Shown here: piece by piece, positions 42,790 through 49,720 of the stretch
How positions within the stretch are numbered: the stretch's first letter is position 1
Layout: each line of letters starts with the position of its first letter
From: an uncultured Bacilli bacterium
GTDB lineage: Bacteria > Bacillota_I > Bacilli_A > RF39 > UBA660
Direction: 5' to 3'
DNA: 64,000 bases
Assembly: GCA_910580185.1 (NCBI GenBank)
Contig: CAJTWC010000001.1
Coordinates: 177,497 to 241,496, forward strand
Program-made: the position numbers and the translations under genes
Notes under the pieces: generated by a model
Database searches by the model: none
Told to the model about the DNA's origin: nothing
What the model saw: the letters and a program-made list of their open reading frames with translations, nothing else

Positions 42790-42817
42790 ATAATATCATA
42801 ATCCCCCCCCCCGTCAA
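42790..42817 (-). promoter_or_regulatory. G-tract promoter of the 42.1-kb TasA-like gene (short spacer)
   Basis: TTGACG (42812-42817), 16-bp spacer of G9 plus ATTATGA, TATTAT (42790-42795). The homopolymer is G10 (42803-42812); the spacer is one base shorter than in the 23.2 and 31.8 kb copies. Confidence 0.82.
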
Positions 42818-42853
42818 GGTCTTTTATAGCTTGTGGAAAAAAAGCGTAAATAA

Positions 42854-42887
42854 AAAAATACGTTAAGAAATCTAACGTATTTTTTTA
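42854..42887 (-). terminator. Terminator of the galE-cluster transcript
   Basis: AAATACGTTA pairs with TAACGTATTT with T7 following on the minus strand, just after the stop at 42892. Confidence 0.8.
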
Positions 42888-42891
42888 ATAA

Positions 42892-43491
42892 TTATACTAA
42901 ATTACTAACTAGTTTTTTTATAAATCCTTTTTTACCTTCTAACAAATAAGTTACTGCAACTATTATACTTCCTAAGAAAGCTACTAACATATCTTCCATT
43001 GTATCACGAACGCCTGTTTCAAGTGAATGTTGTACGTTCATACCTAAGAAGTTATCAGTACCAAATTCCAAGAACTCCCATAACGATGCTATCATAAGTG
43101 TAAAACTTATCATAAACAAAAAGTTAAACCATTTATTTTTTTCTTTATAAACACCTAACCAATTCATTATAACTAAAGCTAAAACAGTAGTTAAAACTCC
43201 AGATAAAAAATGAGTAAACAAATCATACCACCAAGTAGTATCATTATTATATAAGTTAACTACACTTCCTAAAAACTGAGCAAGTATCATAAAAATCACA
43301 TAAATTAACTCCATTGCATCTGTTATTCTTATTTTAAATATTTTTCTTATTATTTTTGGTATTAATAAAACAAATACCATCGATAAATCTCCTAAGAACC
43401 TTTGGTTAGCGCCTATGTTTAAATCTCTTACGAAAAAACAAATCGATGCTAAAGAACATAAGAATATTAATGCGTTATTAATTTTCTTCAT
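42892..43491 (-). CDS. YjdF / DUF2238-like membrane protein
   Basis: A 199-residue protein with six helices. The motifs TTWWYDLFTHFLSG, SLWEFLEFGTDNFLGMN and TGVRDTMEDMLVAFLGS fit the DUF2238 family (YjdF), where W-x-x-x-E-x-x-x-D and D-T-x-x-D are conserved acidic and aromatic positions inside the membrane. The function is not established. It overlaps the upstream small gene by four bases and ends the galE cluster. Confidence 0.75.
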   Translation of the reverse strand: MKKINNALIFLCSLASICFFVRDLNIGANQRFLGDLSMVFVLLIPKIIRKIFKIRITDAMELIYVIFMILAQFLGSVVNLYNNDTTWWYDLFTHFLSGVLTTVLALVIMNWLGVYKEKNKWFNFLFMISFTLMIASLWEFLEFGTDNFLGMNVQHSLETGVRDTMEDMLVAFLGSIIVAVTYLLEGKKGFIKKLVSNLV

Positions 43492-43889
43492 CTCATAAAC
43501 CTTTCTTTAAAATTTTCTAAATAACTTAAAACCCCAGCATTATCATCACTAAAAACAACTTCATTTCTCATATTTAATTTTATTTTAAATATGCTAACTA
43601 TTGCATCCTTTAATTTAGGATACATTTCCTGAAATGACTCTTCTTTTTGCTTTCCTTGAATAAAATCTAAATTTTCTTTAGCAACTCTTAAAAGTACATC
43701 CCCGCTATTAGCAGATGGATTGATACATTCATCTGTTTTCATACAATAACTTAAAACTAATTCAATTTTATCTAAATAAGATTTATAATTCTCAATATTA
43801 ATTGGAAGTTCGGTTATGACTCTAATAAAGGAGGCATAATCTTTTTCTTTTAATAATTCTTTTAATTCGTTTTCTAAATTATTATTCAT
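43488..43889 (-). CDS. Hypothetical protein, 133 residues
   Basis: Not recognised. A small soluble all-alpha protein starting MNNNLENELKELLKEKDYAS, with helices that could form a tetratricopeptide-like hairpin (ELPINIENYKSYLDKIELVLSY is residues about 28-49). It lies two bases after galE and overlaps the DUF2238-like gene by four, so it is translated with both. No role can be proposed. Confidence 0.6.
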   Translation of the reverse strand: MNNNLENELKELLKEKDYASFIRVITELPINIENYKSYLDKIELVLSYCMKTDECINPSANSGDVLLRVAKENLDFIQGKQKEESFQEMYPKLKDAIVSIFKIKLNMRNEVVFSDDNAGVLSYLENFKERFMR

Positions 43890-43891
43890 AA

Positions 43892-44890
43892 TTATTTTTC
43901 CTTCTTTACAAAATTATAAGCATCCTGACACATTTCATTAATGTCTTTTTCTGCTTTCCAACCAAGTTTTTCTAATGCATAAGATGGATCAGCATAACAT
44001 GCATCAATATCGCCTGGTCTCCTTTCTTTTATTTCATAATTAACCTTAACATTATTAACCTTCATAAAAGTATTAACTAAATCAAGCACGCTATAACCGT
44101 TACCTGTTCCTAAATTATATGCATCACAACCAGTTTCACCAAGAACTTTTTGGATAGCTTTAACATGTCCCTTAGCTAAATCAACAACGTGTATATAATC
44201 CCTAACACCAGTACCATCATGCGTATCATAATCATTACCAAATACTCCTAGGCAATCTAACTCTCCAGTTGCTACCTTTATAATATATGGCATTAAGTTA
44301 TTTGGAATACCATTTGGATTTTCTCCTATAAGTCCTGATTTATGTGCACCAATTGGATTAAAGTATCTAAGTATTGCAATACTCCATTCATCATCAGATG
44401 CATATAAGTCCTTTAGTATTCTTTCTATCATTAACTTAGTTGTTCCATATGGATTAGTTGTAGATAATGGAAAATCTTCTTTGATTGGTAAGCTTTTTGG
44501 TTTTCCATATACCGTTGCACTTGACGAAAATGCTATTTTCTTAACATTAAATTCCCCAGCTACTTCTATTAAAGACATAGTTGAATCTAAATTATTTCTA
44601 TAATACATAATTGGCTTTGAAACCGATTCACCAACCGCTTTATAGCCTGCAAAGTGAATTATTGCATCTATTTTGTTTTCGCTAAATATCTTTCGTAAAA
44701 CCTCCTTATCACAAACGTCCCCTTCATAAAAAGTCACCTTTTTACCAGTAATTTCTTCAATATAATCCTTAACTTCTATTTTTGAATTTGAAAGGTTATC
44801 TATTATAACTACTTCATAGTCTGCATCAAGTAGTTCAACACAAGTATGACTACCAATAAATCCTGTTCCACCAGTTACTAATATTTTCAT
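43892..44890 (-). CDS. galE: UDP-glucose 4-epimerase
   Basis: A 332-residue extended short-chain dehydrogenase that interconverts UDP-glucose and UDP-galactose. NAD-binding TGGTGFIGSHT at residues 6-16, IDNLSNS, the SSSATVYG serine region and the catalytic YGTTK (Y-x-x-x-K), then the sugar-binding LRYFNPIGAH and RRPGDIDACYADPSYA. Full length. It supplies galactose units for surface polysaccharides. First gene of a three-gene cluster, with GGAGG before the start. Confidence 0.95.
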   Translation of the reverse strand: MKILVTGGTGFIGSHTCVELLDADYEVVIIDNLSNSKIEVKDYIEEITGKKVTFYEGDVCDKEVLRKIFSENKIDAIIHFAGYKAVGESVSKPIMYYRNNLDSTMSLIEVAGEFNVKKIAFSSSATVYGKPKSLPIKEDFPLSTTNPYGTTKLMIERILKDLYASDDEWSIAILRYFNPIGAHKSGLIGENPNGIPNNLMPYIIKVATGELDCLGVFGNDYDTHDGTGVRDYIHVVDLAKGHVKAIQKVLGETGCDAYNLGTGNGYSVLDLVNTFMKVNNVKVNYEIKERRPGDIDACYADPSYALEKLGWKAEKDINEMCQDAYNFVKKEK

Positions 44891-44919
44891 TGTAAATCCT
44901 CCTATAGCAATTATAGCAT

Positions 44920-44943
44920 AAAAAAAGGATTCTATAAAGAATC
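44920..44943 (-). terminator. Terminator of the GNAT gene
   Basis: GATTCT pairs with AGAATC around TTAT, followed by CTTTTTTT on the minus strand; overlaps the stop codon. Confidence 0.75.
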
Positions 44944-45534
44944 ACTTAATTCATTCATTTTATATAATTTTCCAGTTTTTGAAAACCAGTCTTCCTTTGT
45001 CATTATAACCTTATATTCATCAATTAGGTTGCCATCCTTACTTTTAAATGAATCTTTAAGTAATTTATATGGCTTAAACCCTAATTTATCTAATACCCTT
45101 TTAGCTCTCGTATTTCCATCATAATAAGTACATATTATGTTATCATACCCAATCTTATATAAATATTCAATAACTCCCTCTAAGGCCTCTGGCATATACC
45201 CTTTTCCCCAATATGATGGATGAATGTTAAAAGAAACTTCAATTTCTTTTTTATTTATATCCTCATCAACTGTTATTATATTACCTATAGGATTATCGCT
45301 TAAATATATAATCCAATCAAACATATGACCTTTTTTTATTTTGCTAAAATACTTTTTCATACCATTTTTAAATAATAATTCTAATTTTTTCAAATCCTGT
45401 TTAACGAATTTAATTACTCCATCTATTCCTTTAAGTTTAGAATAATCATATTCATAAACTTTCATATAATCGTCTTTTTCTCCCCTTTTCATTATTAAGT
45501 TTTTTGTTTTTATTTCTTTAGTTTCATAGTTCAT
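44932..45534 (-). CDS. GNAT-family N-acetyltransferase
   Basis: A 200-residue RimJ/RimL-type acetyltransferase. It shows the substrate strand IGNIITVDEDINKKEIEVSFNI, the acetyl-CoA loop HPSYWGKGYMPEALEGVIEYL (in place of R/Q-x-x-G-x-G/A) and the C-terminal NTRAKRVLDKLGFKPYKLL. Such enzymes acetylate ribosomal protein termini, amino acids or drugs; the substrate is not evident. Single gene with its own terminator. Confidence 0.88.
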   Translation of the reverse strand: MNYETKEIKTKNLIMKRGEKDDYMKVYEYDYSKLKGIDGVIKFVKQDLKKLELLFKNGMKKYFSKIKKGHMFDWIIYLSDNPIGNIITVDEDINKKEIEVSFNIHPSYWGKGYMPEALEGVIEYLYKIGYDNIICTYYDGNTRAKRVLDKLGFKPYKLLKDSFKSKDGNLIDEYKVIMTKEDWFSKTGKLYKMNELSDSL

Positions 45535-45686
45535 ATTCTTACCTCTTACTTAATAATTAATAGGCTATTAGCCACCATATGGCTATATATTATAAAGTTT
45601 AATTTTACAATAATCAACAAAATTTTATGTTTTTTTTAAACTTTTTAAAAAGTTTATTAAGTAACTAATTTTTTTTCAAAAAACAC

Positions 45687-45715
45687 TTGATTAAACCTTT
45701 ATTTCTTGCTATTAT
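45687..45715 (+). promoter_or_regulatory. tRNA-Met promoter
   Basis: TTGATT (45687-45692), 17 bp, TATTAT (45710-45715), about 15 bases before the tRNA. The rest of 45535-45686 holds no feature I can support. Confidence 0.7.
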
Positions 45716-45730
45716 ATTAATGCAGTTTAT

Positions 45731-45807
45731 GGCGAGATAGCTCAGTTGGCTAGAGCGTTCGGTTCATACCCGAAAGGTCGTGGGTTCGACCCCCTCTCTC
45801 GCTACCA
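45731..45807 (+). tRNA. tRNA-Met (CAT), elongator type
   Basis: A full cloverleaf: acceptor GGCGAGA with TCTCGCT, D arm GCTCAGTTGGCTAGAGC, anticodon stem TTCGG/CCGAA with loop TTCATAC, T arm GTGGGTTCGACCCCC and encoded CCA. The paired first base and lack of three G-C pairs in the anticodon stem argue against an initiator; it matches Bacillus elongator tRNA-Met closely. Confidence 0.95.
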
Positions 45808-45814
45808 TGCGAAT

Positions 45815-45842
45815 AACTAGATAGAAATATCTAGTTTTTTTT
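45815..45842 (+). terminator. tRNA-Met terminator
   Basis: AACTAGATA pairs with TATCTAGTT around a GAAA tetraloop, then T8. Confidence 0.85.
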
Positions 45843-45863
45843 ATACAAAATAACGACCTTTCG

Positions 45864-45871
45864 GAAATTAA
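45864..45871. repeat. Target-site duplication, left copy
   Basis: GAAATTAA directly outside the left inverted repeat; the same eight bases follow the right inverted repeat at 48246-48253. Confidence 0.85.
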
Positions 45872-45888
45872 CTTCAATTCGCAAAGTA
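45872..45888 (+). repeat. Left terminal inverted repeat of the transposon
   Basis: CTTCAATTCGCAAAGTA, exact inverse of 48229-48245. Confidence 0.9.
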
Positions 45889-45898
45889 GACGATAGAT

Positions 45899-45933
45899 AA
45901 TAAAAAACACGCATCTGCGGTAACAGATACGTG
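45899..45933 (-). terminator. Terminator of the 29-codon gene in the transposon
   Basis: CACG-ATCTG pairs with CAGAT-CGTG (one mismatch) around TTACCG, followed by T6 on the minus strand. A 12-bp palindrome ACTCTCGAGAGT (45934-45945) lies just before it. Confidence 0.8.
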
Positions 45934-45968
45934 ACTCTCGAGAGTTTTCTCCTTGTTTTCAGATTGCT

Positions 45969-46058
45969 TTAGCGACGTTTGACTGGAATACGCACTACCT
46001 TTTTCAAGGCGGGAACGTAAACAGACTTAGTCACTAAATGTGTTGTTCTAATTTTCAT
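45969..46058 (-). CDS. 29-residue basic peptide encoded in a structured transposon transcript
   Basis: The peptide MKIRTTHLVTKSVYVPALKK and a basic tail (VVRIPVKRR) carries ten Lys or Arg and no acidic residue. The ATG at 46058 has a strong site GGAGGTG eight bases upstream. The leader folds back: cgctagcaatc (46102-46112) is complementary to gattgctttagcg (45962-45974) at the end of the gene, and TCAGATTG around the ribosome site pairs with CAATCTGA after the stop. GC content is clearly above the surroundings. The role is unknown: a regulatory leader peptide, a transposition regulator or a toxin are possible. Confidence 0.5.
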   Translation of the reverse strand: MKIRTTHLVTKSVYVPALKKVVRIPVKRR

Positions 46059-46194
46059 TATACTTGCACCTCCAATCTGAGGTACGTACCACAAGAAACT
46101 TCGCTAGCAATCTAATTATATCATATCGAAAAAGGAAAATCTATTTGTTTTCCTTTTTCTTTGGCTCCGCTTCCATATTTTCTAAAATTTTAAA

Positions 46195-46434
46195 TTAATT
46201 TTTTTCTATTGGTTTAAATAATTCTCTGATATCTATATTTAAAGCATCTGCTATTCTACCAACAATAACAATTGTACAACCTCTTTGCATTTTTTTACTC
46301 TCAATCTTTGCCAAATAATTCATTGTTATATTTGCTTTATCAGCAAGTTGCTGTTGAGTTAATCCAGCTTCTTCTCGATACTTTTTAATATTATATCTTA
46401 TAATATCAAAGTAGTAGGTGTCATTATGTATCAT
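46195..46434 (-). CDS. XRE-family regulator carried by the transposon
   Basis: A 79-residue DNA-binding protein consisting of one Cro/C1 helix-turn-helix (IRYNIKKYREEAGLTQQQLA, then ANITMNYLAKIES and ALNIDIRELFKPI). The ATG at 46434 follows GTAGGAGGG; reading further upstream crosses the operators and is not translated. Two GGACA/TGTCC operators lie immediately upstream, between this gene and the divergent lipoprotein-like gene, so it should repress itself and its neighbour. Confidence 0.88.
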   Translation of the reverse strand: MIHNDTYYFDIIRYNIKKYREEAGLTQQQLADKANITMNYLAKIESKKMQRGCTIVIVGRIADALNIDIRELFKPIEKN

Positions 46435-46459
46435 GTTAATCACCCTCCTACTTATATTA

Positions 46460-46474
46460 TGGACAAATTGTCCA
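46460..46474. promoter_or_regulatory. Operator O1 of the XRE regulator
   Basis: Perfect palindrome TGGACAAATTGTCCA. Confidence 0.75.
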
Positions 46475-46480
46475 CTTTTA

Positions 46481-46503
46481 TATATGGACACAATGTCCAT
46501 ATA
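46481..46503. promoter_or_regulatory. Operator O2 of the XRE regulator
   Basis: Palindrome with 10-bp arms TATATGGACA / TGTCCATATA around CAA. It shares GGACA/TGTCC with O1; centre spacing is about 25 bp. Confidence 0.78.
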
Positions 46504-46535
46504 ATGCTATAATTATATTGAAAGGAGTATAATAT

Positions 46536-46727
46536 ATGAAAAAAAAGTATATTATGATATTTATCATAACTATTATATTAGCAGTCTGTTCTGGATGTTC
46601 ATCTAGTAGTGATGAGGGTGATGAAATTATGGAAGAAAGACGTTCTGCTTGCGAAGCAAAATCTAGTACCTTCTATAAGTGTAGTTATAGTTTATGGGAA
46701 GGTAGATGTGTTTGTAAACAAAGATAG
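46536..46727 (+). CDS. Small cysteine-rich secreted protein or lipoprotein in the transposon
   Basis: A 63-residue protein with a signal peptide (MKKKYIMIFIITIILAVCSG) ending in a possible lipobox (VCSGC; the -3 residue is Cys, so lipidation is uncertain), then a serine/acid stretch and a 30-residue domain with four cysteines (ACEAK, YKCSY, GRCVCKQR). AAAGGAG precedes the ATG by about eight bases. It is divergent from the XRE gene across two operators and is therefore likely controlled by it. A compact disulfide-bonded domain released outside would fit a small effector, inhibitor or immunity protein; none can be proved. Confidence 0.7.
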   Translation: MKKKYIMIFIITIILAVCSGCSSSSDEGDEIMEERRSACEAKSSTFYKCSYSLWEGRCVCKQR

Positions 46728-46729
46728 TT

Positions 46730-46759
46730 GAGGAATATGAAAAAATAATCCTCTTTTTT
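46730..46759 (+). terminator. Terminator of the cysteine-rich protein gene
   Basis: GAGGA pairs with TCCTC around a 14-base loop, followed by T6; convergent with the transposase gene. Confidence 0.6.
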
Positions 46760-48137
46760 ATGATTTTTCAAAAATCAAATCGAGTCGTTTTCGTACTTTT
46801 TCGTTACATTGATTATATAATTCTGCAAATTCTGTTATGCTTATAATACAAAATTCATTTCCAGCATAAAAAATTAAGTGTGGCATTATTTTGGATTTAT
46901 AATTTTTAAGAACTACAGGAAGACATTTATGAGAATATTTTTCACCTTCTGGAAGTGTAGTATATATTTGATAAAATAAATATCCAAATAATATGGTTAT
47001 TATATGAAATGCTATCATATTCAATTTAGTACTTTTAAATTTATCAAGACTCCAAAAATCCTTTAGTTGCCTATAATCTTCTTCTATTTCAGGTCGTAAT
47101 TCATATGTTAAAATAATTTGTCTTGCGTTTTTAGTTGTATCTGTTGTAACAAAAACAAAGTATCTATTATCTTTCATATCCCATCCCACAGAGGCAATTA
47201 ATTCAACATCTTCATTCTGACAGTTGCTTCCCCAGTATTCTTTTAAATCTTTAACTAAAGTAATTTTTTGATTTGACCTCGTGGGATGGTCTTGCCAATT
47301 ACCCTCTGAAATTGCTGTTGAAACTGCCATAACATAAGCATCCATATTTTCTCTTAGAGGAACATAGGTGTCTACACCACGTTCAGTTTTTAAATAATTG
47401 ATTAGGTCTCTATCAATAAAGCCTCTATCTTCAATTAAAATATCTCCATAATTAAAAACAGAGGAATTACGTATCATATCTCTTGTAAGTTCTAAATCAT
47501 GTGTCTTTAAATCACCAAAGCATATATCTTCAATGACTCCTGTATCTTCAACAATACCTCTTAATGTTCCAAGCTTATAGCCTCTAGCAATATTCCCATC
47601 TTTGTTTATAGCCACAGTGGATTGTTCATAATTATCATTTTTTAGATTTACTTCAAGATTAGTACAATCAAGGATATGTATACTAGGTTGAGCATTCATT
47701 TTAGGTAAAATATAATTTTGAACACATTTATTATATGATAAAAACAAGTCCTCTGATGTATACTTTCCAAGAAGAAAACGGATACTACTTTCTTTCATTA
47801 GTTCTGATTTTAAATCACCATTAGTATCTATAATATTATATCCTAGTTTAGAAAGAACCTTATGGCTAGAAATAGCAAAAGGAATATCGGATATACTTGT
47901 TTTAATCTTCATTTTTGCAGCTATTGAAAGCGTTAAAATCAAATCAAAAGGAAGAACAATATTTTTCGCTCTCTTATCCTCAATTCCTTTATTAAGGCAT
48001 TCTAGTATTCCGTTGTCATACATTGATAAAATAATATCATCTATGAGATTAGATTCACTCATAGCGATATTATCAAGATTTCCGTTTTTAATTTTATTGA
48101 TTACACTTTTTTGGTTTTGAGTACATAAATTAATCAT
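46758..48137 (-). CDS. Transposase, IS4 superfamily (DDE)
   Basis: A 459-residue DDE transposase. The catalytic acids are in ILDCTNLEV (first D), ILIEDRGFID (second D) and the IS4 signature YELRPEIEEDYRQLK, which fits Y-x2-R-x3-E-x6-K exactly. The N-terminal 140 residues are a helical DNA-binding region. The reading frame is intact. An 8-bp target duplication is compatible with some IS4 groups. The left repeat is 870 bases beyond its stop codon, the space being filled by passenger genes. Confidence 0.9.
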   Translation of the reverse strand: MINLCTQNQKSVINKIKNGNLDNIAMSESNLIDDIILSMYDNGILECLNKGIEDKRAKNIVLPFDLILTLSIAAKMKIKTSISDIPFAISSHKVLSKLGYNIIDTNGDLKSELMKESSIRFLLGKYTSEDLFLSYNKCVQNYILPKMNAQPSIHILDCTNLEVNLKNDNYEQSTVAINKDGNIARGYKLGTLRGIVEDTGVIEDICFGDLKTHDLELTRDMIRNSSVFNYGDILIEDRGFIDRDLINYLKTERGVDTYVPLRENMDAYVMAVSTAISEGNWQDHPTRSNQKITLVKDLKEYWGSNCQNEDVELIASVGWDMKDNRYFVFVTTDTTKNARQIILTYELRPEIEEDYRQLKDFWSLDKFKSTKLNMIAFHIITILFGYLFYQIYTTLPEGEKYSHKCLPVVLKNYKSKIMPHLIFYAGNEFCIISITEFAELYNQCNEKVRKRLDLIFEKS

Positions 48138-48228
48138 AAAAATATCCTAACTATGTCGTATTTTTATAATTATTTGTTTCTTGGCTGTCTACTTTATTAT
48201 AAATAATTGTATTTGTCAAGAAAAAAAT

Positions 48229-48245
48229 TACTTTGCGAATTGAAG
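48229..48245 (-). repeat. Right terminal inverted repeat of the transposon
   Basis: TACTTTGCGAATTGAAG, exact inverse of 45872-45888; the direct repeat GAAATTAA follows at 48246-48253. Confidence 0.9.
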
Positions 48246-48261
48246 GAAATTAAAAAAATAA

Positions 48262-48290
48262 TTTACAATGTAAAGATATTATGATAATAT
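48262..48290 (+). promoter_or_regulatory. dapA promoter
   Basis: TTTACA (48262-48267), 17 bp, TAATAT (48285-48290), nine bases inside the transposon's right target duplication. Confidence 0.75.
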
Positions 48291-48310
48291 ATATTCATAC
48301 TTATATTTTA

Positions 48311-48471
48311 TGTAGAGGTTGCGACTATTAAAAGTAATATGTATGATAACTTGAATTAGATGATTACATACGAAAGGAATAATCGCCGAAGAGTTTAACA
48401 GTTCAAGATGTTAAATGTCTGGGGATATAGTTAATAGCTATATAACTGTCATCGAAAGATGGAGTGCTACT
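48311..48471 (+). ncRNA. Lysine riboswitch (L box) aptamer
   Basis: GTAGAGGTTGCGAC at the 5' end, AGTAAT, AATCGCCGAAGAG, a CTGGGG arm, and TCATCGAAAGATGGAGTGCTAC closing helix P1 with GTAG. These are the conserved landmarks of the lysine riboswitch in order, upstream of a lysine-pathway gene. Confidence 0.9.
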
Positions 48472-48485
48472 ATAAAAGTGTCATT

Positions 48486-48526
48486 AAAACCCTCTTTTTA
48501 AAATAAAGTATAGAAGGAGGGTTTTT
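48486..48526 (+). terminator. Riboswitch expression platform: terminator hairpin holding the dapA ribosome site
   Basis: AAAACCCTC pairs with GAGGGTTTT. The right arm contains the ribosome site GGAGG of dapA and the T-run, so one hairpin could stop transcription and also hide the ribosome site. Confidence 0.8.
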
Positions 48527-48528
48527 AT

Positions 48529-49422
48529 ATGTCTATTTTTAAAGGCTCTGGTGTTGCCTTAATTACACCATTTAAAAAAGATAATAATGGGGAGATAGTA
48601 GTTGATTATGAAAGACTAGAACAATTAATAGAATTTCATATTCAAAATGGAACTGATAGCATTATTATTTGTGGTACTACAGGTGAATCATCTACCCTAA
48701 CAGAAGAGGAACACGAAAAATGTATTAGTGAATGTATAAGAATAGTTAACGGAAGAATTCCTGTTATAGCCGGAACTGGTTCTAATAATACTAAAAGAGC
48801 TGTAGAACTTTCTATGAAAGCAGCAAAAATGGGAGCAGATGGATTATTATGTGTTACACCATATTATAACAAAACCAATCAAAACGGTTTAAAACTTTAC
48901 TATAAAAGAATTGCTAGTAGTGTTAATATTCCAGTAATAATGTATAACGTACCATCTAGAACTGGAGTTAATATCGAAGCTAATACCGCAATTGAAATTG
49001 CTAAAGAAAACGAAAACGTTATCGCTATTAAAGAAGCATCTGGAAATTTAACACAAGTAGAAAAAATTACGAATAGCGGTGCTCTTGATGTATACTCAGG
49101 AAATGATGATCAAATAGTAGATATCTTGGATAAAGGTGGTATTGGGGTTATATCAGTACTTGCAAATATTTATCCACAGTATACTCATGATATGGTAATG
49201 GAACACTTAAATGGTAGTAGAATTAAAGCACTTGAAATGCAAAAAAATGCCTTAAAACTATGTAAAGGGTTATTCTGTGATGTTAATCCTATACCAGTTA
49301 AAAAAGCTATGCAATATATGGATATGGATTCAGGAATACTAAGGGAACCACTAATTGAATTAGATGATGAAAAAACAAATAAATTAATAAATACCATTGA
49401 TAATTTTGGTAAATCATTATAA
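48529..49422 (+). CDS. dapA: 4-hydroxy-tetrahydrodipicolinate synthase
   Basis: A 297-residue aldolase that joins pyruvate and aspartate semialdehyde, the first committed step to lysine and diaminopimelate for peptidoglycan. Visible: GTTGESSTLTEEEH (T50, T51), YNVPSRTGVN with Y139 and R144, and the Schiff-base lysine K168 in IAIKEASGN. Full length. It stands alone behind a lysine riboswitch, so lysine shuts it off. Confidence 0.96.
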   Translation: MSIFKGSGVALITPFKKDNNGEIVVDYERLEQLIEFHIQNGTDSIIICGTTGESSTLTEEEHEKCISECIRIVNGRIPVIAGTGSNNTKRAVELSMKAAKMGADGLLCVTPYYNKTNQNGLKLYYKRIASSVNIPVIMYNVPSRTGVNIEANTAIEIAKENENVIAIKEASGNLTQVEKITNSGALDVYSGNDDQIVDILDKGGIGVISVLANIYPQYTHDMVMEHLNGSRIKALEMQKNALKLCKGLFCDVNPIPVKKAMQYMDMDSGILREPLIELDDEKTNKLINTIDNFGKSL

Positions 49423-49434
49423 TTCTTTTTATTA

Positions 49435-49463
49435 TTGAAATAAACTAACTATTGTGATATTAT
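49435..49463 (+). promoter_or_regulatory. Promoter of an antisense RNA downstream of dapA
   Basis: TTGAAA (49435-49440), 17 bp, TATTAT (49458-49463). Confidence 0.72.
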
Positions 49464-49469
49464 GAATAC

Positions 49470-49570
49470 AGATGAAGGAAACTTCATAAAATAAAAGGGA
49501 ACGTTCATTACTTGAATGTCAGCCCAAATTTCTTTAAGAAGACACTAGCTTAGCGCTGGTGTCATTTTTT
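49470..49570 (+). ncRNA. Candidate antisense RNA of a second type I toxin-antitoxin locus
   Basis: About 100 bases: a hairpin ATGAAG-GAAA-CTTCAT (49473-49488 region), GGAACGTTC, TGTCAGCCC, and a strong terminator at 49541-49570. It overlaps the 3' end of the 42-codon gene on the other strand by about 37 bases and covers its 3' untranslated region, as in the txpA/ratA and bsrG/SR4 systems. Confidence 0.6.
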
Positions 49571-49662
49571 ATAACTATTATTATTGCTAATAAGAGTGAT
49601 AAAATTATGGTGATGTATCTGAAAACATTTAACATAAGTTTCTTTTCTTCATCATTTACCAC
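49534..49662 (-). CDS. 42-residue single-pass membrane peptide, candidate type I toxin
   Basis: The peptide has a charged head (VNDEEKKLMLNVFRY), one helix (ITIILSLLLAIIIVI) and a polar tail. I start at GTG 49662, with AAGGA seven bases upstream; the ATG within the next codons is in another frame and stops after eight codons. A promoter (49721-49749) lies upstream and an antisense RNA overlaps the 3' end. In the mRNA the leader GGTGTCAGCC can pair with GGGCTGACAT and ATGACACC in the 3' part, a long-distance interaction of the type that keeps toxin mRNAs silent. No match to a named toxin family is claimed. Confidence 0.55.
   Translation of the reverse strand: MVNDEEKKLMLNVFRYITIILSLLLAIIIVIKNDTSAKLVSS
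49541..49570 (+). terminator. Terminator of the antisense RNA, inside the toxin-candidate gene
   Basis: GACACTAGC pairs with GCTGGTGTC (one G-T) around TTAGC, then T6. Confidence 0.85.
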
Positions 49663-49720
49663 CTCCCTATCCTTTCGGTATTAAGAGGCTGACACCAAAG
49701 TATTTAAACGTTCCAAATGC

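Larger units (their letters stand above)
45872..48245. mobile_element. Complete 2.37-kb transposon with IS4-type transposase and passenger genes
   Basis: The element is bounded by perfect 17-bp inverted repeats (CTTCAATTCGCAAAGTA at 45872-45888 and its complement at 48229-48245), flanked by the 8-bp direct repeat GAAATTAA. Inside, from left to right, are a structured minus-strand transcript with a 29-codon gene, an XRE regulator (minus) and a cysteine-rich secreted protein (plus) divided by paired operators, and the transposase (minus). It lies between tRNA-Met and the dapA promoter. Intact ends and target duplication suggest recent transposition. The passenger genes make it larger than a plain insertion sequence. 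Confidence 0.88.

Noticed and set aside
46758..48200. A short insertion sequence limited to the transposase gene
   Set aside because: No inverted repeats were found close to the transposase ends; the only matching repeats, with a flanking target duplication, are at 45872 and 48245.
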